Of a DNA stretch of 64,000 nucleotides, positions 9,418 to 18,617 are shown in pieces. Location of the stretch: contig NZ_BNAR01000027.1 in assembly GCF_014653695.1 (NCBI RefSeq), forward strand, positions 1 through 64,000. Reading direction: 5' to 3'. The translations under genes were made by a program, and so were the position numbers. The stretch comes from Lentzea cavernae (lineage in GTDB: Bacteria; Actinomycetota; Actinomycetes; Mycobacteriales; Pseudonocardiaceae). The notes beneath the pieces are model-generated. The model saw nothing but the letters and a program-made list of their open reading frames with translations. It searched no databases and was not told the origin of the DNA. Position 1 is the first letter of the stretch. Every line of letters begins with the position of its first letter.

Positions 9418-9437
9418 TCTTCCCTCTTCGTTCTGCG

Positions 9438-9474
9438 TCTGGGGACGTCATTCTTGGCGTCCCCAGATCGTTTT
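9438..9474 (+). terminator. Intrinsic terminator after chaplin-like gene 1
   Basis: A 10-bp perfect stem (TCTGGGGACG, complement at 9458-9467) with a 10-base loop is followed by TCGTTTT. It separates the two chaplin-like genes into different or only partly joined transcripts. Confidence 0.8.
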
Positions 9475-9505
9475 ACTCGAATTAAACCTTCATGAGGAGA
9501 AAATC

Positions 9506-9778
9506 GTGCTGAAGCAGACTGGCGCAGCCCTCGCTGTTGCTGCCGCCTTCCTTGTCGTTGGTTCGCCGGCGATGGCCGACCCCGGCTACCACTGGAACAA
9601 CGCCCCGCTGCTCGTGGCCGGCAACTCCAACAACGTGAACGTGACGGCCGGCGTGTGCGGCAACAACGTCGGCGTCCTCGGCGCGGCGGTTCCGGTGAAC
9701 TCGCCCTCCATCACCGAGACCTGCGCGGCCGGCGGCATCGTCGACGGTGACGACTGGAACTGGGGCTGGGACGACTGA
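9506..9778 (+). CDS. Chaplin-like small secreted protein 2
   Basis: This 90-residue paralogue of the preceding gene has a signal peptide ending near AMA (residue 24) and the same core (NNAPLLV, GNSNNVN, CGNNVGVLGAAVPVNSPSIT then Cys). The His-rich segment of copy 1 is missing and the C-terminus ends in an acidic Trp-rich tail (DDWNWGWDD). GTG at 9506 follows GAGGAGAAAA. The duplicated genes, each with its own RBS, indicate abundant secreted products; function as a hydrophobic coat is inference. Confidence 0.72.
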   Translation: MLKQTGAALAVAAAFLVVGSPAMADPGYHWNNAPLLVAGNSNNVNVTAGVCGNNVGVLGAAVPVNSPSITETCAAGGIVDGDDWNWGWDD

Positions 9779-9792
9779 TCTCGCCCGCTGAA

Positions 9793-9834
9793 GCCTGAAG
9801 GGGCGCTCACCTCGCGGTGGGCGCCCCTTCAGGC
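9793..9834. terminator. Bidirectional intrinsic terminator
   Basis: A 14-bp perfect stem (GCCTGAAGGGGCGC, complement at 9821-9834) with a 14-base loop lies between chaplin-like gene 2 and the convergent prenyl synthase. There is no long T-run, but stem stability and position support termination. Confidence 0.75.
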
Positions 9835-9837
9835 GTC

Positions 9838-10620
9838 TCAGCTGCCGTAACGGCGGTGGCGCTTCGCGTACTCGCGCATGGCCCGCAGGAAGTCGGTGCG
9901 CCGGAAGCCGGGCCAGTAGGCCTCGCAGAACCAGAACTCCGAGTGCGCCGACTGCCACAGCATGAAGCCGGAGAGCCGCTGCTCACCGGACGTGCGGATG
10001 ATCAGGTCGGGGTCGGGCTGCCCGGACGTGTAGAGGTGCTCGGCGATGTGGTCGACGTCGAGGACCTCGGCCAGCTCCTCGATCGTGCCGCCCCGCTCCG
10101 CGTGCGCCTGCAGCAGCTTGCGCACGGCGTCCGCGATCTCCTGCCGCCCGCCGTACGCGACGGCGACGTTGACCTGGATGCCCGTGCGGTTGCGGGTGCG
10201 GGCCGCGGCGTTCGTGAGCCGCTCGGCGTGCTCGCGCGGCAGCATGTCGATCGCGCCGACGTGCCGGATCCGGAACGGCCTGCCGTCCTCGGCCAGCTCG
10301 TCGGTGATGTCCGCGATGATGTCGAGCAACGGCGCGAGCTCGTCGTTGTCGCGGTTGAGGTTGTCGGTGCTCAGCATCCAGAGGGTGACGACCTCCACTT
10401 TGGCGTCACCGCACCAGTCGAGCAGCTCGAGGATCTTGCGCGCGCCGGCCCTGTGCCCGTGCGCCACGTCGGTGAACCCGGCCTCCCTGGCCCACCGGCG
10501 GTTGCCGTCGAGGACCACGCCCACGTGCTTGGGAGCCTGCGGTGTCGCGCTCAGCTCACGACGGAGAATCCACTCGTAGAAGTGGATAGCGACGTCTTTC
10601 ACACGGGTGCGGAGTGCCAC
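9838..10620 (-). CDS. uppS: Cis-isoprenyl diphosphate synthase (Rv1086-like)
   Basis: This enzyme of about 260 residues is in the cis-prenyltransferase family. The substrate-binding Asp is in LDGNRRWA near the N-terminus, and the family signature RTSGEQRLSGFMLWQ lies near the C-terminus. Overall it resembles M. tuberculosis Rv1086, the short-chain Z-farnesyl diphosphate synthase that feeds decaprenyl phosphate synthesis, more than long-chain UppS. Product length cannot be read from sequence. GTG at 10620 fits family length; TTG at 10644 is an alternative. It is divergent from the hemolysin III gene, as Rv1085c/Rv1086 are neighbours in mycobacteria. Confidence 0.9.
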   Translation of the reverse strand: MALRTRVKDVAIHFYEWILRRELSATPQAPKHVGVVLDGNRRWAREAGFTDVAHGHRAGARKILELLDWCGDAKVEVVTLWMLSTDNLNRDNDELAPLLDIIADITDELAEDGRPFRIRHVGAIDMLPREHAERLTNAAARTRNRTGIQVNVAVAYGGRQEIADAVRKLLQAHAERGGTIEELAEVLDVDHIAEHLYTSGQPDPDLIIRTSGEQRLSGFMLWQSAHSEFWFCEAYWPGFRRTDFLRAMREYAKRHRRYGS

Positions 10621-10697
10621 GTCCGAACAGCGTACGCCGTGCAAGGTTCATCACTGAGCCATGGTCGGAAACCTACGGTCGCGTAACCTAAGGACCT

Positions 10698-11369
10698 GTG
10701 ACCACTGCGACCATTCCTCCACAGCCCGGGTTGCGGCCGCGCCTTCGTGGTTGGCTGCACCTCTGGTCCTTCGTCGCCTCCGTGGCGACAGGCGCGACAC
10801 TCATCGCCCTCGCGGCGTCCACGGTGTCCGCGCGAGCCGCCCTGGCGACCTCCGTCTACGGCGCGACCGTCCTGGGGCTCTTCGGGGTCTCGGCGCTCTA
10901 CCACCGCGTGACGTGGAAGTCCGACCGCGTGCGCACGTGGATGAAGCGCATGGACCACTCGATGATCTTCGTGTTCATCGCGGGGACCTACACGCCGTTC
11001 GCCCTGCTGGCGATGGATCCGGGGACCGGGTCGACGGTGCTGTGGGTGGTGTGGATCGGGGCGTTGCTCGGGGTGACCCTGAAGCTCGCCTGGCCGCACT
11101 CGCCTCGTTGGCTCGGGGTGCCGATTTACATCGCCCTCGGGTGGGTCGCGGTGTTCGTGCTGCCTGAGCTGTTGCACCACGCCGGGGTCGCCGCTCTGGT
11201 GTTGTTGCTGGTGGGTGGGGCGCTTTACACCGTTGGGGCGGTGTTCTACGCGACTCGGTGGCCGAATCCCTGGCCGCAGGTGTTCGGGTATCACGAGTTC
11301 TTCCACGCTGCGACCGTGGTGGCGGCGATCTGCCACTACATCGCGATTTGGCTCGCGATGTACTCCTGA
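10698..11369 (+). CDS. trhA: TrhA/hemolysin III family membrane protein
   Basis: This 223-residue polytopic membrane protein of the PAQR/HlyIII family has about seven hydrophobic segments. Conserved family blocks are visible: SALYHR near residue 70, MDHSMIFVFIAGTYTPF near 90-107 and HEFFHAATV near the C-terminus; the His, Asp and Ser residues form the metal site of PAQR enzymes. Family members affect membrane energetics and fluidity; the hemolysin name is historical. GTG at 10698 is the start. Confidence 0.88.
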   Translation: MTTATIPPQPGLRPRLRGWLHLWSFVASVATGATLIALAASTVSARAALATSVYGATVLGLFGVSALYHRVTWKSDRVRTWMKRMDHSMIFVFIAGTYTPFALLAMDPGTGSTVLWVVWIGALLGVTLKLAWPHSPRWLGVPIYIALGWVAVFVLPELLHHAGVAALVLLLVGGALYTVGAVFYATRWPNPWPQVFGYHEFFHAATVVAAICHYIAIWLAMYS

Positions 11370-11386
11370 CGATCAGGCCTGCTTGT

Positions 11387-11424
11387 CCAGAGGGAGCCCT
11401 CCCACGTGGAAGGGCTCCCTCTGG
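11387..11424. terminator. Bidirectional intrinsic terminator
   Basis: A 14-bp perfect stem (CCAGAGGGAGCCCT, complement at 11411-11424) with a 10-base loop lies between the convergent trhA and fumC genes. Confidence 0.78.
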
Positions 11425-11427
11425 CGT

Positions 11428-12822
<1,395 letters not shown>

Positions 12823-12885
12823 GCCTTCGAGTCTCTATGGTCGATCACAGCACTGCCACCCACCACTGGCAGAAGGGCACCACTC

Positions 12886-13854
12886 ATGGAGCGTGACGTC
12901 GACCTCCTCGTCGTGGGAGCTGGTCCCACGGGGTTGTTCGCCGCTTATTACGCAGGCTTCCGGGAGATGAACGTCGCCGTAGTGGACGCCCTGCCCGAAC
13001 CGGGCGGCCAGGTCACCGCGATGTATCCGGAGAAGATGATTTTCGACGTCGCCGGCTTTCCCGCGGTCAGGGGACGCGACCTCGTCAACGGGCTGGTGGA
13101 GCAGGCGGCGCAGTTCAAGCCCACCTACCTGCTCGGCCGCCAGGCGCGCACCTGCGAGTCCACTGAGGACGGTCTGCGGATCGGGCTGGCGGACGGGTCC
13201 TCGATCAACGCCAGGGCCGTGCTCATCACGGCGGGCATGGGGGAGTTCAACCCGCGTCCGCTGCCCGCGGGCGACGGGTGGCTGGGTCGCGGCATGGTGC
13301 ACTTCGTGCCGGTGCTGGCCGAGCACGCCGGGCAGCACGTGGTGATCGTGGGCGGTGGCGACTCGGCGTTCGACTGGGCGCTGGCGCTGCACCCGATCGC
13401 CGCGAGCGTCAAGATCGTGCACCGCAGGGCCAACTTCCGTGCGCACGCGGCCACCGTGAGGCAGGTGCGGGAGCTCGGTGTCGAGATCATCACCGACGCC
13501 GAGGTGCTCGCGCTGCGGGGCGAGCCGCTGTCCGAAGTGGACGTCAAGGTCAAGGGCGGGGACGCGCGGACGTTGCCCGCGCAGACGGTTGTCGCCGCGC
13601 TCGGGTTCACCGCGGACCTCGGGCCGATCGAGTCGTGGGGGCTCGAGCTCGACCACCGCGCGGTCCTCGTCGACACGACGATGAAGACGAAGCTCGACAG
13701 GGTCTACGCGGCGGGCGACGTCGCGCACTACCCCGGCAAGGTCAAGCTCATCGCGACCGGGTTCGGGGAGGCCGCGACCGCGGTCAACAACATCGCGGTG
13801 GCGCTCAACCCGTCGGCCCACCTGTTCCCGGGGCATTCGAGCGACGGCACCTGA
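12886..13854 (+). CDS. Ferredoxin-NADP+ reductase, thioredoxin-reductase type
   Basis: This 322-residue flavoprotein has two dinucleotide-binding motifs: FAD site GAGPTGLFAA near residue 11 and NAD(P)H site GGGDSAFDWA near residue 160. The redox CxxC of thioredoxin reductase is absent, so it belongs to the YumC-like ferredoxin/flavodoxin-NADP+ reductases. The C-terminal block YAAGDVAHYPGKVKLIATGFGEA is typical. It would move electrons between NADPH and ferredoxins; FdxC encoded at 62.2 kb is a possible partner. ATG at 12886 is chosen over much longer upstream extension. Confidence 0.88.
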   Translation: MERDVDLLVVGAGPTGLFAAYYAGFREMNVAVVDALPEPGGQVTAMYPEKMIFDVAGFPAVRGRDLVNGLVEQAAQFKPTYLLGRQARTCESTEDGLRIGLADGSSINARAVLITAGMGEFNPRPLPAGDGWLGRGMVHFVPVLAEHAGQHVVIVGGGDSAFDWALALHPIAASVKIVHRRANFRAHAATVRQVRELGVEIITDAEVLALRGEPLSEVDVKVKGGDARTLPAQTVVAALGFTADLGPIESWGLELDHRAVLVDTTMKTKLDRVYAAGDVAHYPGKVKLIATGFGEAATAVNNIAVALNPSAHLFPGHSSDGT

Positions 13855-13860
13855 CGCGCC

Positions 13861-14316
13861 TCAGGCGAGCGGCGCCGGGTCGTGCTTCGCCAGGTGCTGG
13901 AAGATGATCGACGTGCGGAAGCCGACGATCTCCTTGCGGTGACTGAGCCTGTCGACCAGGAACGCGTGCAGGCGGTCGTTGTCCTGCGCGCTCACGTGGA
14001 TCACGAAGTCGTCGTTGCCCGCCATCACGAACACCGCCGTCACCTCGGGCAGGCCGTGGGCGTACGCCTTGAAGGCGTCGATCACGGCCCGGCTGAGCGG
14101 ACGGACCTGCAACGACACCAGCGCCTGCACGCCCCGGTTCAGCGCGGACGGCGCTATGTCGGCGTGGTAGCCCCGGATCACGCCCCGCTCGCGCAGCAGC
14201 CGGGTGCGCTCCAGGCACGTCGACGGGGCGATGCCCACCTTGCGGGCGATGTCGCGGTTCGACTGCCGGGCATCGCGCTGCAGTTCGCGCACGATCGCCG
14301 AATCAAGTTCATCCAT
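13861..14316 (-). CDS. Lrp/AsnC family transcriptional regulator
   Basis: This 151-residue regulator has an N-terminal winged helix-turn-helix (QSNRDIARKVGIAPSTCLERTRLL, helix 2-3 about residues 18-41) and a C-terminal RAM ligand-binding domain. It lies divergently from the amino acid dehydrogenase gene with about 110 bp between starts, the classic arrangement for an amino-acid-responsive activator or repressor of its neighbour. Control of that gene is inference from position. Confidence 0.92.
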   Translation of the reverse strand: MDELDSAIVRELQRDARQSNRDIARKVGIAPSTCLERTRLLRERGVIRGYHADIAPSALNRGVQALVSLQVRPLSRAVIDAFKAYAHGLPEVTAVFVMAGNDDFVIHVSAQDNDRLHAFLVDRLSHRKEIVGFRTSIIFQHLAKHDPAPLA

Positions 14317-14427
14317 CGCCCGTCCTCACGCCGTCCTGCCGAACAACGTTCGCCAGGGTCGTTCTCCACCCGCAGATCACCCTAACTTCAGATCCCGAGA
14401 CCGGTTGAAGTTCGGGAGGGAACGCAC

Positions 14428-15414
14428 ATGTGGGAGCACGAACGGCTTGTCGTCCGCACGGGGAAGCGGTCGGGGATGACCACGATGGTCGCCGTGCACT
14501 CGAGCGCGGCGGGACCGGCGGTCGGCGGGACCAGGATGAAGGAGTACGCCGCTATCACCGACGCCGTCACGGACGTGCTGCGGCTGTCGAAGGCCATGAC
14601 GCTGAAGTGCGAGGCGGCCGGGATCCCGCACGGGGGAGCCAAGAGCGTGATCGTGGTGGACCGGGAGATCACCCCGGAGCTCAGGCGCGCCGTGCTGCTC
14701 GACCACGCCGACCTGATCAACGAGTTCGGCGGCGCCTACCGCGCGGGACCGGACGTCGGCACCGGGCCCGACGACATGGCGGTGCTCAGGGAGCTCACGC
14801 CGCACGCCTACTGCCTGCCCGAGGAGCAGGGCGGCACGGGTTCGTCGAGCGGGCCCACGGCACGGGGTGTGCTGGCGGCGCTGAAAGCGGCGTCACGGCA
14901 CACCTTCGGCACGAGCGACCTGACCGGGAGGAAGGTCGTGATCAGCGGGTTCGGCTCGGTCGGGGAGCTGATCGCGCGAGGGCTCGCGGGAGCGGACGTC
15001 ACGGTGTCCGATGTGGACGGGAGCAGGCGGACGGCCGAGTTCGGCTGGGTGGACCCGGACCAGGCGTACCGGACCAGGGCCGACGTGCTGGTCCCCGCGG
15101 CGGTCGGCGGGGTGCTGAGCCCGGAGACCGTCGAGCACCTCGACGTCAAGCTCGTCGTGGGGCCCGCCAACAACCAGCTCACCGACGACGGCGTGGCCGG
15201 GCTGTTGCGGGACCGCGGCATCGTCTGGGTGCCCGACCACGTCGCCAGCGCCGGGGGAGTGATCTACACGCTCGCCAGGGAGGACGACGGGGCGGACCAC
15301 GAGACCGCGCTGAAGAGGGTCGACGGCATCGAGGCCACGGTCGACAGACTGCTCCGGACGCGTCAGCGCAACGGCGGCTCGGCGCCTGCGGAGGTCAGTA
15401 ACATGGGGATCTAG
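14428..15414 (+). CDS. Leu/Val/Phe/Glu dehydrogenase family (branched-chain amino acid dehydrogenase)
   Basis: This 328-residue NAD-dependent oxidative deaminase has the catalytic region LSKAMTLKCEAAGIPHGGAK, with Lys residues near 53 and 67, and a C-terminal Rossmann domain (GFGSVGELIARGL, about residue 173). Leucine/valine dehydrogenases are about 350-365 residues, so this is slightly short but complete at both ends. In actinomycetes such enzymes degrade valine and leucine, supplying branched acyl precursors. Exact specificity is unknown. The divergent Lrp gene probably regulates it. Confidence 0.87.
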   Translation: MWEHERLVVRTGKRSGMTTMVAVHSSAAGPAVGGTRMKEYAAITDAVTDVLRLSKAMTLKCEAAGIPHGGAKSVIVVDREITPELRRAVLLDHADLINEFGGAYRAGPDVGTGPDDMAVLRELTPHAYCLPEEQGGTGSSSGPTARGVLAALKAASRHTFGTSDLTGRKVVISGFGSVGELIARGLAGADVTVSDVDGSRRTAEFGWVDPDQAYRTRADVLVPAAVGGVLSPETVEHLDVKLVVGPANNQLTDDGVAGLLRDRGIVWVPDHVASAGGVIYTLAREDDGADHETALKRVDGIEATVDRLLRTRQRNGGSAPAEVSNMGI

Positions 15415-15429
15415 ACCCTGGGGGGCCTC

Positions 15430-16164
15430 GTGATCCACGTGTGCTGGGCTGACATGCCGCCGGACCTGCCGTGGTGGGCGGGGCCCGTCTCGCGCACCAC
15501 GCGCGCGGTGTACTGGCAGCCGCTGTCCGACCTCGTCGAGCGGCGGGTCGACGCCGCGGTCGCCACGTCGGGCTGGGGCTCGGACGTGCTGGTCGAGCTC
15601 ACGGTGCCGGACCGGCTGAGCACCGGAGTCGGGCTGATGCCGGGGTTCGCCGTGGCACAGCTCGCCCTCCCGGAGGCGCTGAACCGGTCGAGGGACGTCG
15701 AACTGGTCGTGGCCGCGCTGGAGGACGGCGTGCACGCGACGGTCGAACGGGTCGCGCGCCGGCTGGGTGTGCCGTACGCACGCACCCGGGCCGAGCCCGC
15801 GGGTCTCGAGCACCCGTTGCGGCTGAGCACGCTGGCCGGGCGGTTCGGCGGGACGATCGCGCTGGTGGCGCCGCACGCCGAGCCGGAGCACCTGAACGCG
15901 GACGAGGTCGCGTGGGAGGGCCACGAGGGCTGGCGGGTCGTGCGGGCGAACGATGAACCCGCCGGACGGCCTGTGTCCGATGTGGACTTCAGCGCCGTGG
16001 ACGTGCCCGTGTTGCTGGACGACCTGTCCGCCGACCCGGACATGGCGCTGATCGTCGTGGGCAAGGAACTCGAACGGCTCACCGGATGGCTGCCCGCCGG
16101 CCTCGCCGGGCGCGTCCGCGTGATGGGACGTGACGACGGGTGCTGGTGGGCAGCCATCCGCTGA
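15430..16164 (+). CDS. Hypothetical protein
   Basis: This 244-residue soluble protein starts at GTG 15430, 15 bases after the amino acid dehydrogenase, so cotranscription is likely. It has no signal peptide, membrane segment or recognisable catalytic motif. The N-terminal start HVCWADMPPDLPWWAGPVSR and a long middle segment with 4 Leu/Val-rich stretches suggest an alpha/beta fold. No family is recognised. Confidence 0.65.
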   Translation: MIHVCWADMPPDLPWWAGPVSRTTRAVYWQPLSDLVERRVDAAVATSGWGSDVLVELTVPDRLSTGVGLMPGFAVAQLALPEALNRSRDVELVVAALEDGVHATVERVARRLGVPYARTRAEPAGLEHPLRLSTLAGRFGGTIALVAPHAEPEHLNADEVAWEGHEGWRVVRANDEPAGRPVSDVDFSAVDVPVLLDDLSADPDMALIVVGKELERLTGWLPAGLAGRVRVMGRDDGCWWAAIR

Positions 16165-16168
16165 GCGG

Positions 16169-16579
16169 TCAGGGCAGGACCTGGACCTGCTCGCCGACCA
16201 TCAGGTTGTCGTAGAACACGACCGACGCGTCCATGGCCATCCGGATGCAGCCGTGCGACTGCACAGCGGTGTCACCCTGGTGGAACGCGATGCCGTCGGT
16301 GGTGAAGTACACCGCGTTCGGCATCGGGCCGTTGTAGGGGACGCTCCAGTCGTTCTTGACCTTGCGCAGCACCGAGAACGTGCCGACCGGGGTCTCGTAC
16401 CCCGGTTTGCCGTGGCTGATGGTCACCGGTCCGTAGCTGGTCTGGCCGTTGAACACGAGCCACGCCTTGTTGGTGCCCTTTTCCAGGCACGCTCCGTTGT
16501 AGACGGTGCATCCCGCCTGAGCCTGTGCGGGAACAGCGAAGCCGAGGATCAGGAGCACCGTCGCGATCAGAACTCGCAT
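16169..16579 (-). CDS. Secreted L,D-transpeptidase, YkuD domain (copy 1)
   Basis: This 136-residue protein is a signal peptide (to about AQAQA, residue 22) plus a minimal YkuD domain. The catalytic motif SHGCIRM with the nucleophilic Cys lies near residue 113, preceded by the active-site His in IAFHQGD. Such enzymes make 3-3 crosslinks or attach proteins to peptidoglycan. No Ig-like or LysM domain is present, unlike mycobacterial Ldts. It is the last of three tandem paralogues transcribed leftwards. Confidence 0.85.
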   Translation of the reverse strand: MRVLIATVLLILGFAVPAQAQAGCTVYNGACLEKGTNKAWLVFNGQTSYGPVTISHGKPGYETPVGTFSVLRKVKNDWSVPYNGPMPNAVYFTTDGIAFHQGDTAVQSHGCIRMAMDASVVFYDNLMVGEQVQVLP

Positions 16580-16635
16580 CTCTCATCACCCCTCTGTAGT
16601 GGAGTAGCCACTAAGGGGTGATCTCAATCATGTTT

Positions 16636-17043
16636 TTATGGAAGTACCTGGACGCGCTCACCGGGGAAGAGGTTGTCGAAGAAGACCTCGGAGTCGTTCC
16701 ACGTGAGGCGGACGCAGCCGTGCGACTGGGAGTTCAGGTCGCCCTGGTGGAACGCGATGCCGTCGGTGGTGAAGTACACGGCGTTGGGCATCGGGCCGTT
16801 GTAGGGGACGCTCCAGTCGTTCTTCACCTTGCGCAGCACGGGGAAGTTGCCCACGGGCGTGCCGAAGCCGGGCTTGCCGTGGCTGATCCGGACCGGGCCG
16901 TAGCTCGTGACGCCGTTGTTGACGAGCCAGGCCAGGTTCGTGTGCTTCTGCACGCACGCTCCGTTGTGGACGGAGCAGCTGGACGCCTGCGCGGGAACCG
17001 CGAAACCGAGCAGGAACAGGGCCGTGACGGCCAGGACTCTCAT
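16636..17043 (-). CDS. Secreted L,D-transpeptidase, YkuD domain (copy 2)
   Basis: This 135-residue paralogue of copy 1 has a signal peptide ending near AQA (residue 19), the conserved block VLRKVKNDWSVPYNGPMPNAVYF, active-site His in IAFHQGD and catalytic SHGCVRL near the C-terminus. ATG at 17043 begins about 10 bases after the copy 3 stop, so copies 3 and 2 probably share a transcript, with a 57-bp gap before copy 1. High identity to copy 1 indicates recent duplication. Confidence 0.85.
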   Translation of the reverse strand: MRVLAVTALFLLGFAVPAQASSCSVHNGACVQKHTNLAWLVNNGVTSYGPVRISHGKPGFGTPVGNFPVLRKVKNDWSVPYNGPMPNAVYFTTDGIAFHQGDLNSQSHGCVRLTWNDSEVFFDNLFPGERVQVLP

Positions 17044-17052
17044 GGCTGATGA

Positions 17053-17589
17053 TCATGAGACCACCTGCACGGTCTCGCCAATCGAGAGGTTCTCGAAGTA
17101 GTACCGCGCGGCCTGCGGGTCGAGGTGGATGCAGCCGTGCGACGGGTCGGTCAGCGAACCCTCGTGGAACGCGATGCCGCTCTCGGTGAAGTACGTCGAC
17201 CACGGCATCGGCGCGTTGTACGGCCGGCTCCACTCGTCCTTCACCTTGCGCAGCACCGGGAAGTTGCCCAGCGGCGTCTCGAAGCCGCGGCGTCCGTGCG
17301 TTATCTTGGACGGCCCGTGGACGATCTTGTCGCCCCGCACCACCCACGACTGGTTCGTCGAGAGCTGGATGCACGCGCCGTCGGTGATCGTGCACGGCGT
17401 CGGCTTGACCACCGGCGGGGGAGGCGGCGGAGGAGGGGTCTCCGACGACGAGGACGGCGGAGGCGGCGCGGATGAAGAGGACGCCGGCGAGGACGAAGAC
17501 GGTGGCGCCGGGGGAGTCTCGGCCTGCACGGCCCCCTGCGCGCACCCCGCCACCGACACCAACGCGACCGCCAAGAGCAGCATCCGCAT
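17053..17589 (-). CDS. L,D-transpeptidase lipoprotein with Ser/Pro linker, YkuD domain (copy 3)
   Basis: This 178-residue copy begins with a lipoprotein signal (lipobox VAGC near residue 16), then a low-complexity Pro/Ser linker of about 45 residues, then the YkuD domain with IAFHEGS and catalytic SHGCIHL. The usual Arg after HGC[IV] is His here, which differs from copies 1 and 2. The linker would let a membrane-anchored enzyme reach the wall. ATG at 17589 is chosen because it places the lipobox correctly. It is first in the leftward trio. Confidence 0.82.
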   Translation of the reverse strand: MRMLLLAVALVSVAGCAQGAVQAETPPAPPSSSSPASSSSAPPPPSSSSETPPPPPPPPVVKPTPCTITDGACIQLSTNQSWVVRGDKIVHGPSKITHGRRGFETPLGNFPVLRKVKDEWSRPYNAPMPWSTYFTESGIAFHEGSLTDPSHGCIHLDPQAARYYFENLSIGETVQVVS

Positions 17590-17657
17590 CCCGCACCCCC
17601 GTGCTCGTCCATCCCTTGCCGAAGTAGACGGCGGGAGGATCACCGAGGTTGCAACGG

Positions 17658-17698
17658 CGAGGGCCCGCCTCCCACGACGATCGGGAGACGGGCCCTCG
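17658..17698 (-). terminator. Putative terminator after trypsin gene
   Basis: A 10-bp stem (CGAGGGCCCG paired with CGGGCCCTCG) with additional inner CTCCC/GGGAG pairing lies between the secreted trypsin and the transpeptidase trio. A T-run is weak, so efficiency is uncertain. Confidence 0.6.
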
Positions 17699-17714
17699 GA
17701 ATGCGGTTACCGGG

Positions 17715-18485
17715 TTACAGGCCGCCCACGTTCGAGCTGACCCACGAGCGGTAGTACGCGACGTCGACGTAGATCGACGGCGCCTGGGCGCAGTTCGCGC
17801 CGCCACCGGAGCGGCTGGTCGCGCCGATGAGCTCCCAGCGACCGCCCACGGACTTCACCTGCGGGCCACCCGAGTCGCCGTAGCAGGCGCCCTTGTTGCC
17901 ACCGGTGTTGTTGGTGCAGATCTCCGACGCGGCGCTGATGCCGGAGCACCGGTTGTCCGCGACGATCGAGGTGTTGAGCTCCTGCAGGGTGACCGGGGCA
18001 CCACAGGCGCCGCGGACCGGGCAGGTCTGGCCCCAGCCGATGATGCGGGTGGCCGTGCCGACCGCGCCCGACGAGGTCGGGATGGTGATCGGGGCCTGGC
18101 TGACCGAGGTGTTGAGCTGCACCACCGCGAGGTCCGCGGACGGGTGCAGGATGATCCGCGAGGCGCCGGTCGTGGTGCCGCCGCTGGTGCGGTTCGTGGT
18201 GCCGATCCGGGTGCGGATCGAGGCCGCGGAAGAGCCCTGGACGCAGTGCTTCGCCGTCACGACCCAGTTGGCCTTGACCAGCGACGCGCCGCAGAAGTGG
18301 CTGCCCGAGGTGCTCTGCAGGGACACCATGAACGGGTAGACCTGGGAGGCGTTGGTGCCACCGACGATCATCGGCGAGACCTCGCCGTCGGCGGTGGGAG
18401 CCGGAGCCGCGGAAGCCGCGGTGACCGTGGCGAGCAGAGCGCCCGCGGCCACGACGACTGCGGAGAACAACGAACGTGCCCTCAT
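17715..18485 (-). CDS. Secreted trypsin-like serine protease (S1 family)
   Basis: This 256-residue preproprotein has a signal peptide (to about ASAA, residue 27), a short propeptide and mature start MIVGG. The catalytic triad is visible: His in TAKHC, Asp in SADLAVV and Ser in GDSGGP. Paired Cys residues resemble Streptomyces griseus trypsin. The S1 pocket Asp precedes the GDSGGP segment in the usual position only approximately (NKGACYGDSGG), so trypsin versus broader specificity is not certain. ATG at 18485 follows AAAGGA. An extracellular nutritional or developmental role is inferred. Confidence 0.9.
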   Translation of the reverse strand: MRARSLFSAVVVAAGALLATVTAASAAPAPTADGEVSPMIVGGTNASQVYPFMVSLQSTSGSHFCGASLVKANWVVTAKHCVQGSSAASIRTRIGTTNRTSGGTTTGASRIILHPSADLAVVQLNTSVSQAPITIPTSSGAVGTATRIIGWGQTCPVRGACGAPVTLQELNTSIVADNRCSGISAASEICTNNTGGNKGACYGDSGGPQVKSVGGRWELIGATSRSGGGANCAQAPSIYVDVAYYRSWVSSNVGGL

Positions 18486-18549
18486 CGTTGAGTTCCTTTC
18501 CTGAACCCGGCGCAGGGTTGCCGGGGTCAGGTCGGAAACTAAGGACGAA

Positions 18550-18587
18550 AGTGACTCCGTCACTAGGGTCACTCGGAGGGTGACCCT
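18550..18587. repeat. Two inverted repeats upstream of the trypsin gene
   Basis: AGTGAC-3-GTCACT (18550-18564) is followed immediately by AGGGTCA-9-TGACCCT (18565-18587). Both share the half-site GTCA/TGAC. They lie in the trypsin promoter region and downstream of glpX, so they may be operators or part of a glpX transcript end. No T-run supports the terminator reading. Confidence 0.5.
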
Positions 18588-18617
18588 CTGTTAACGGTTC
18601 ACAGATTCACAGCGGCA

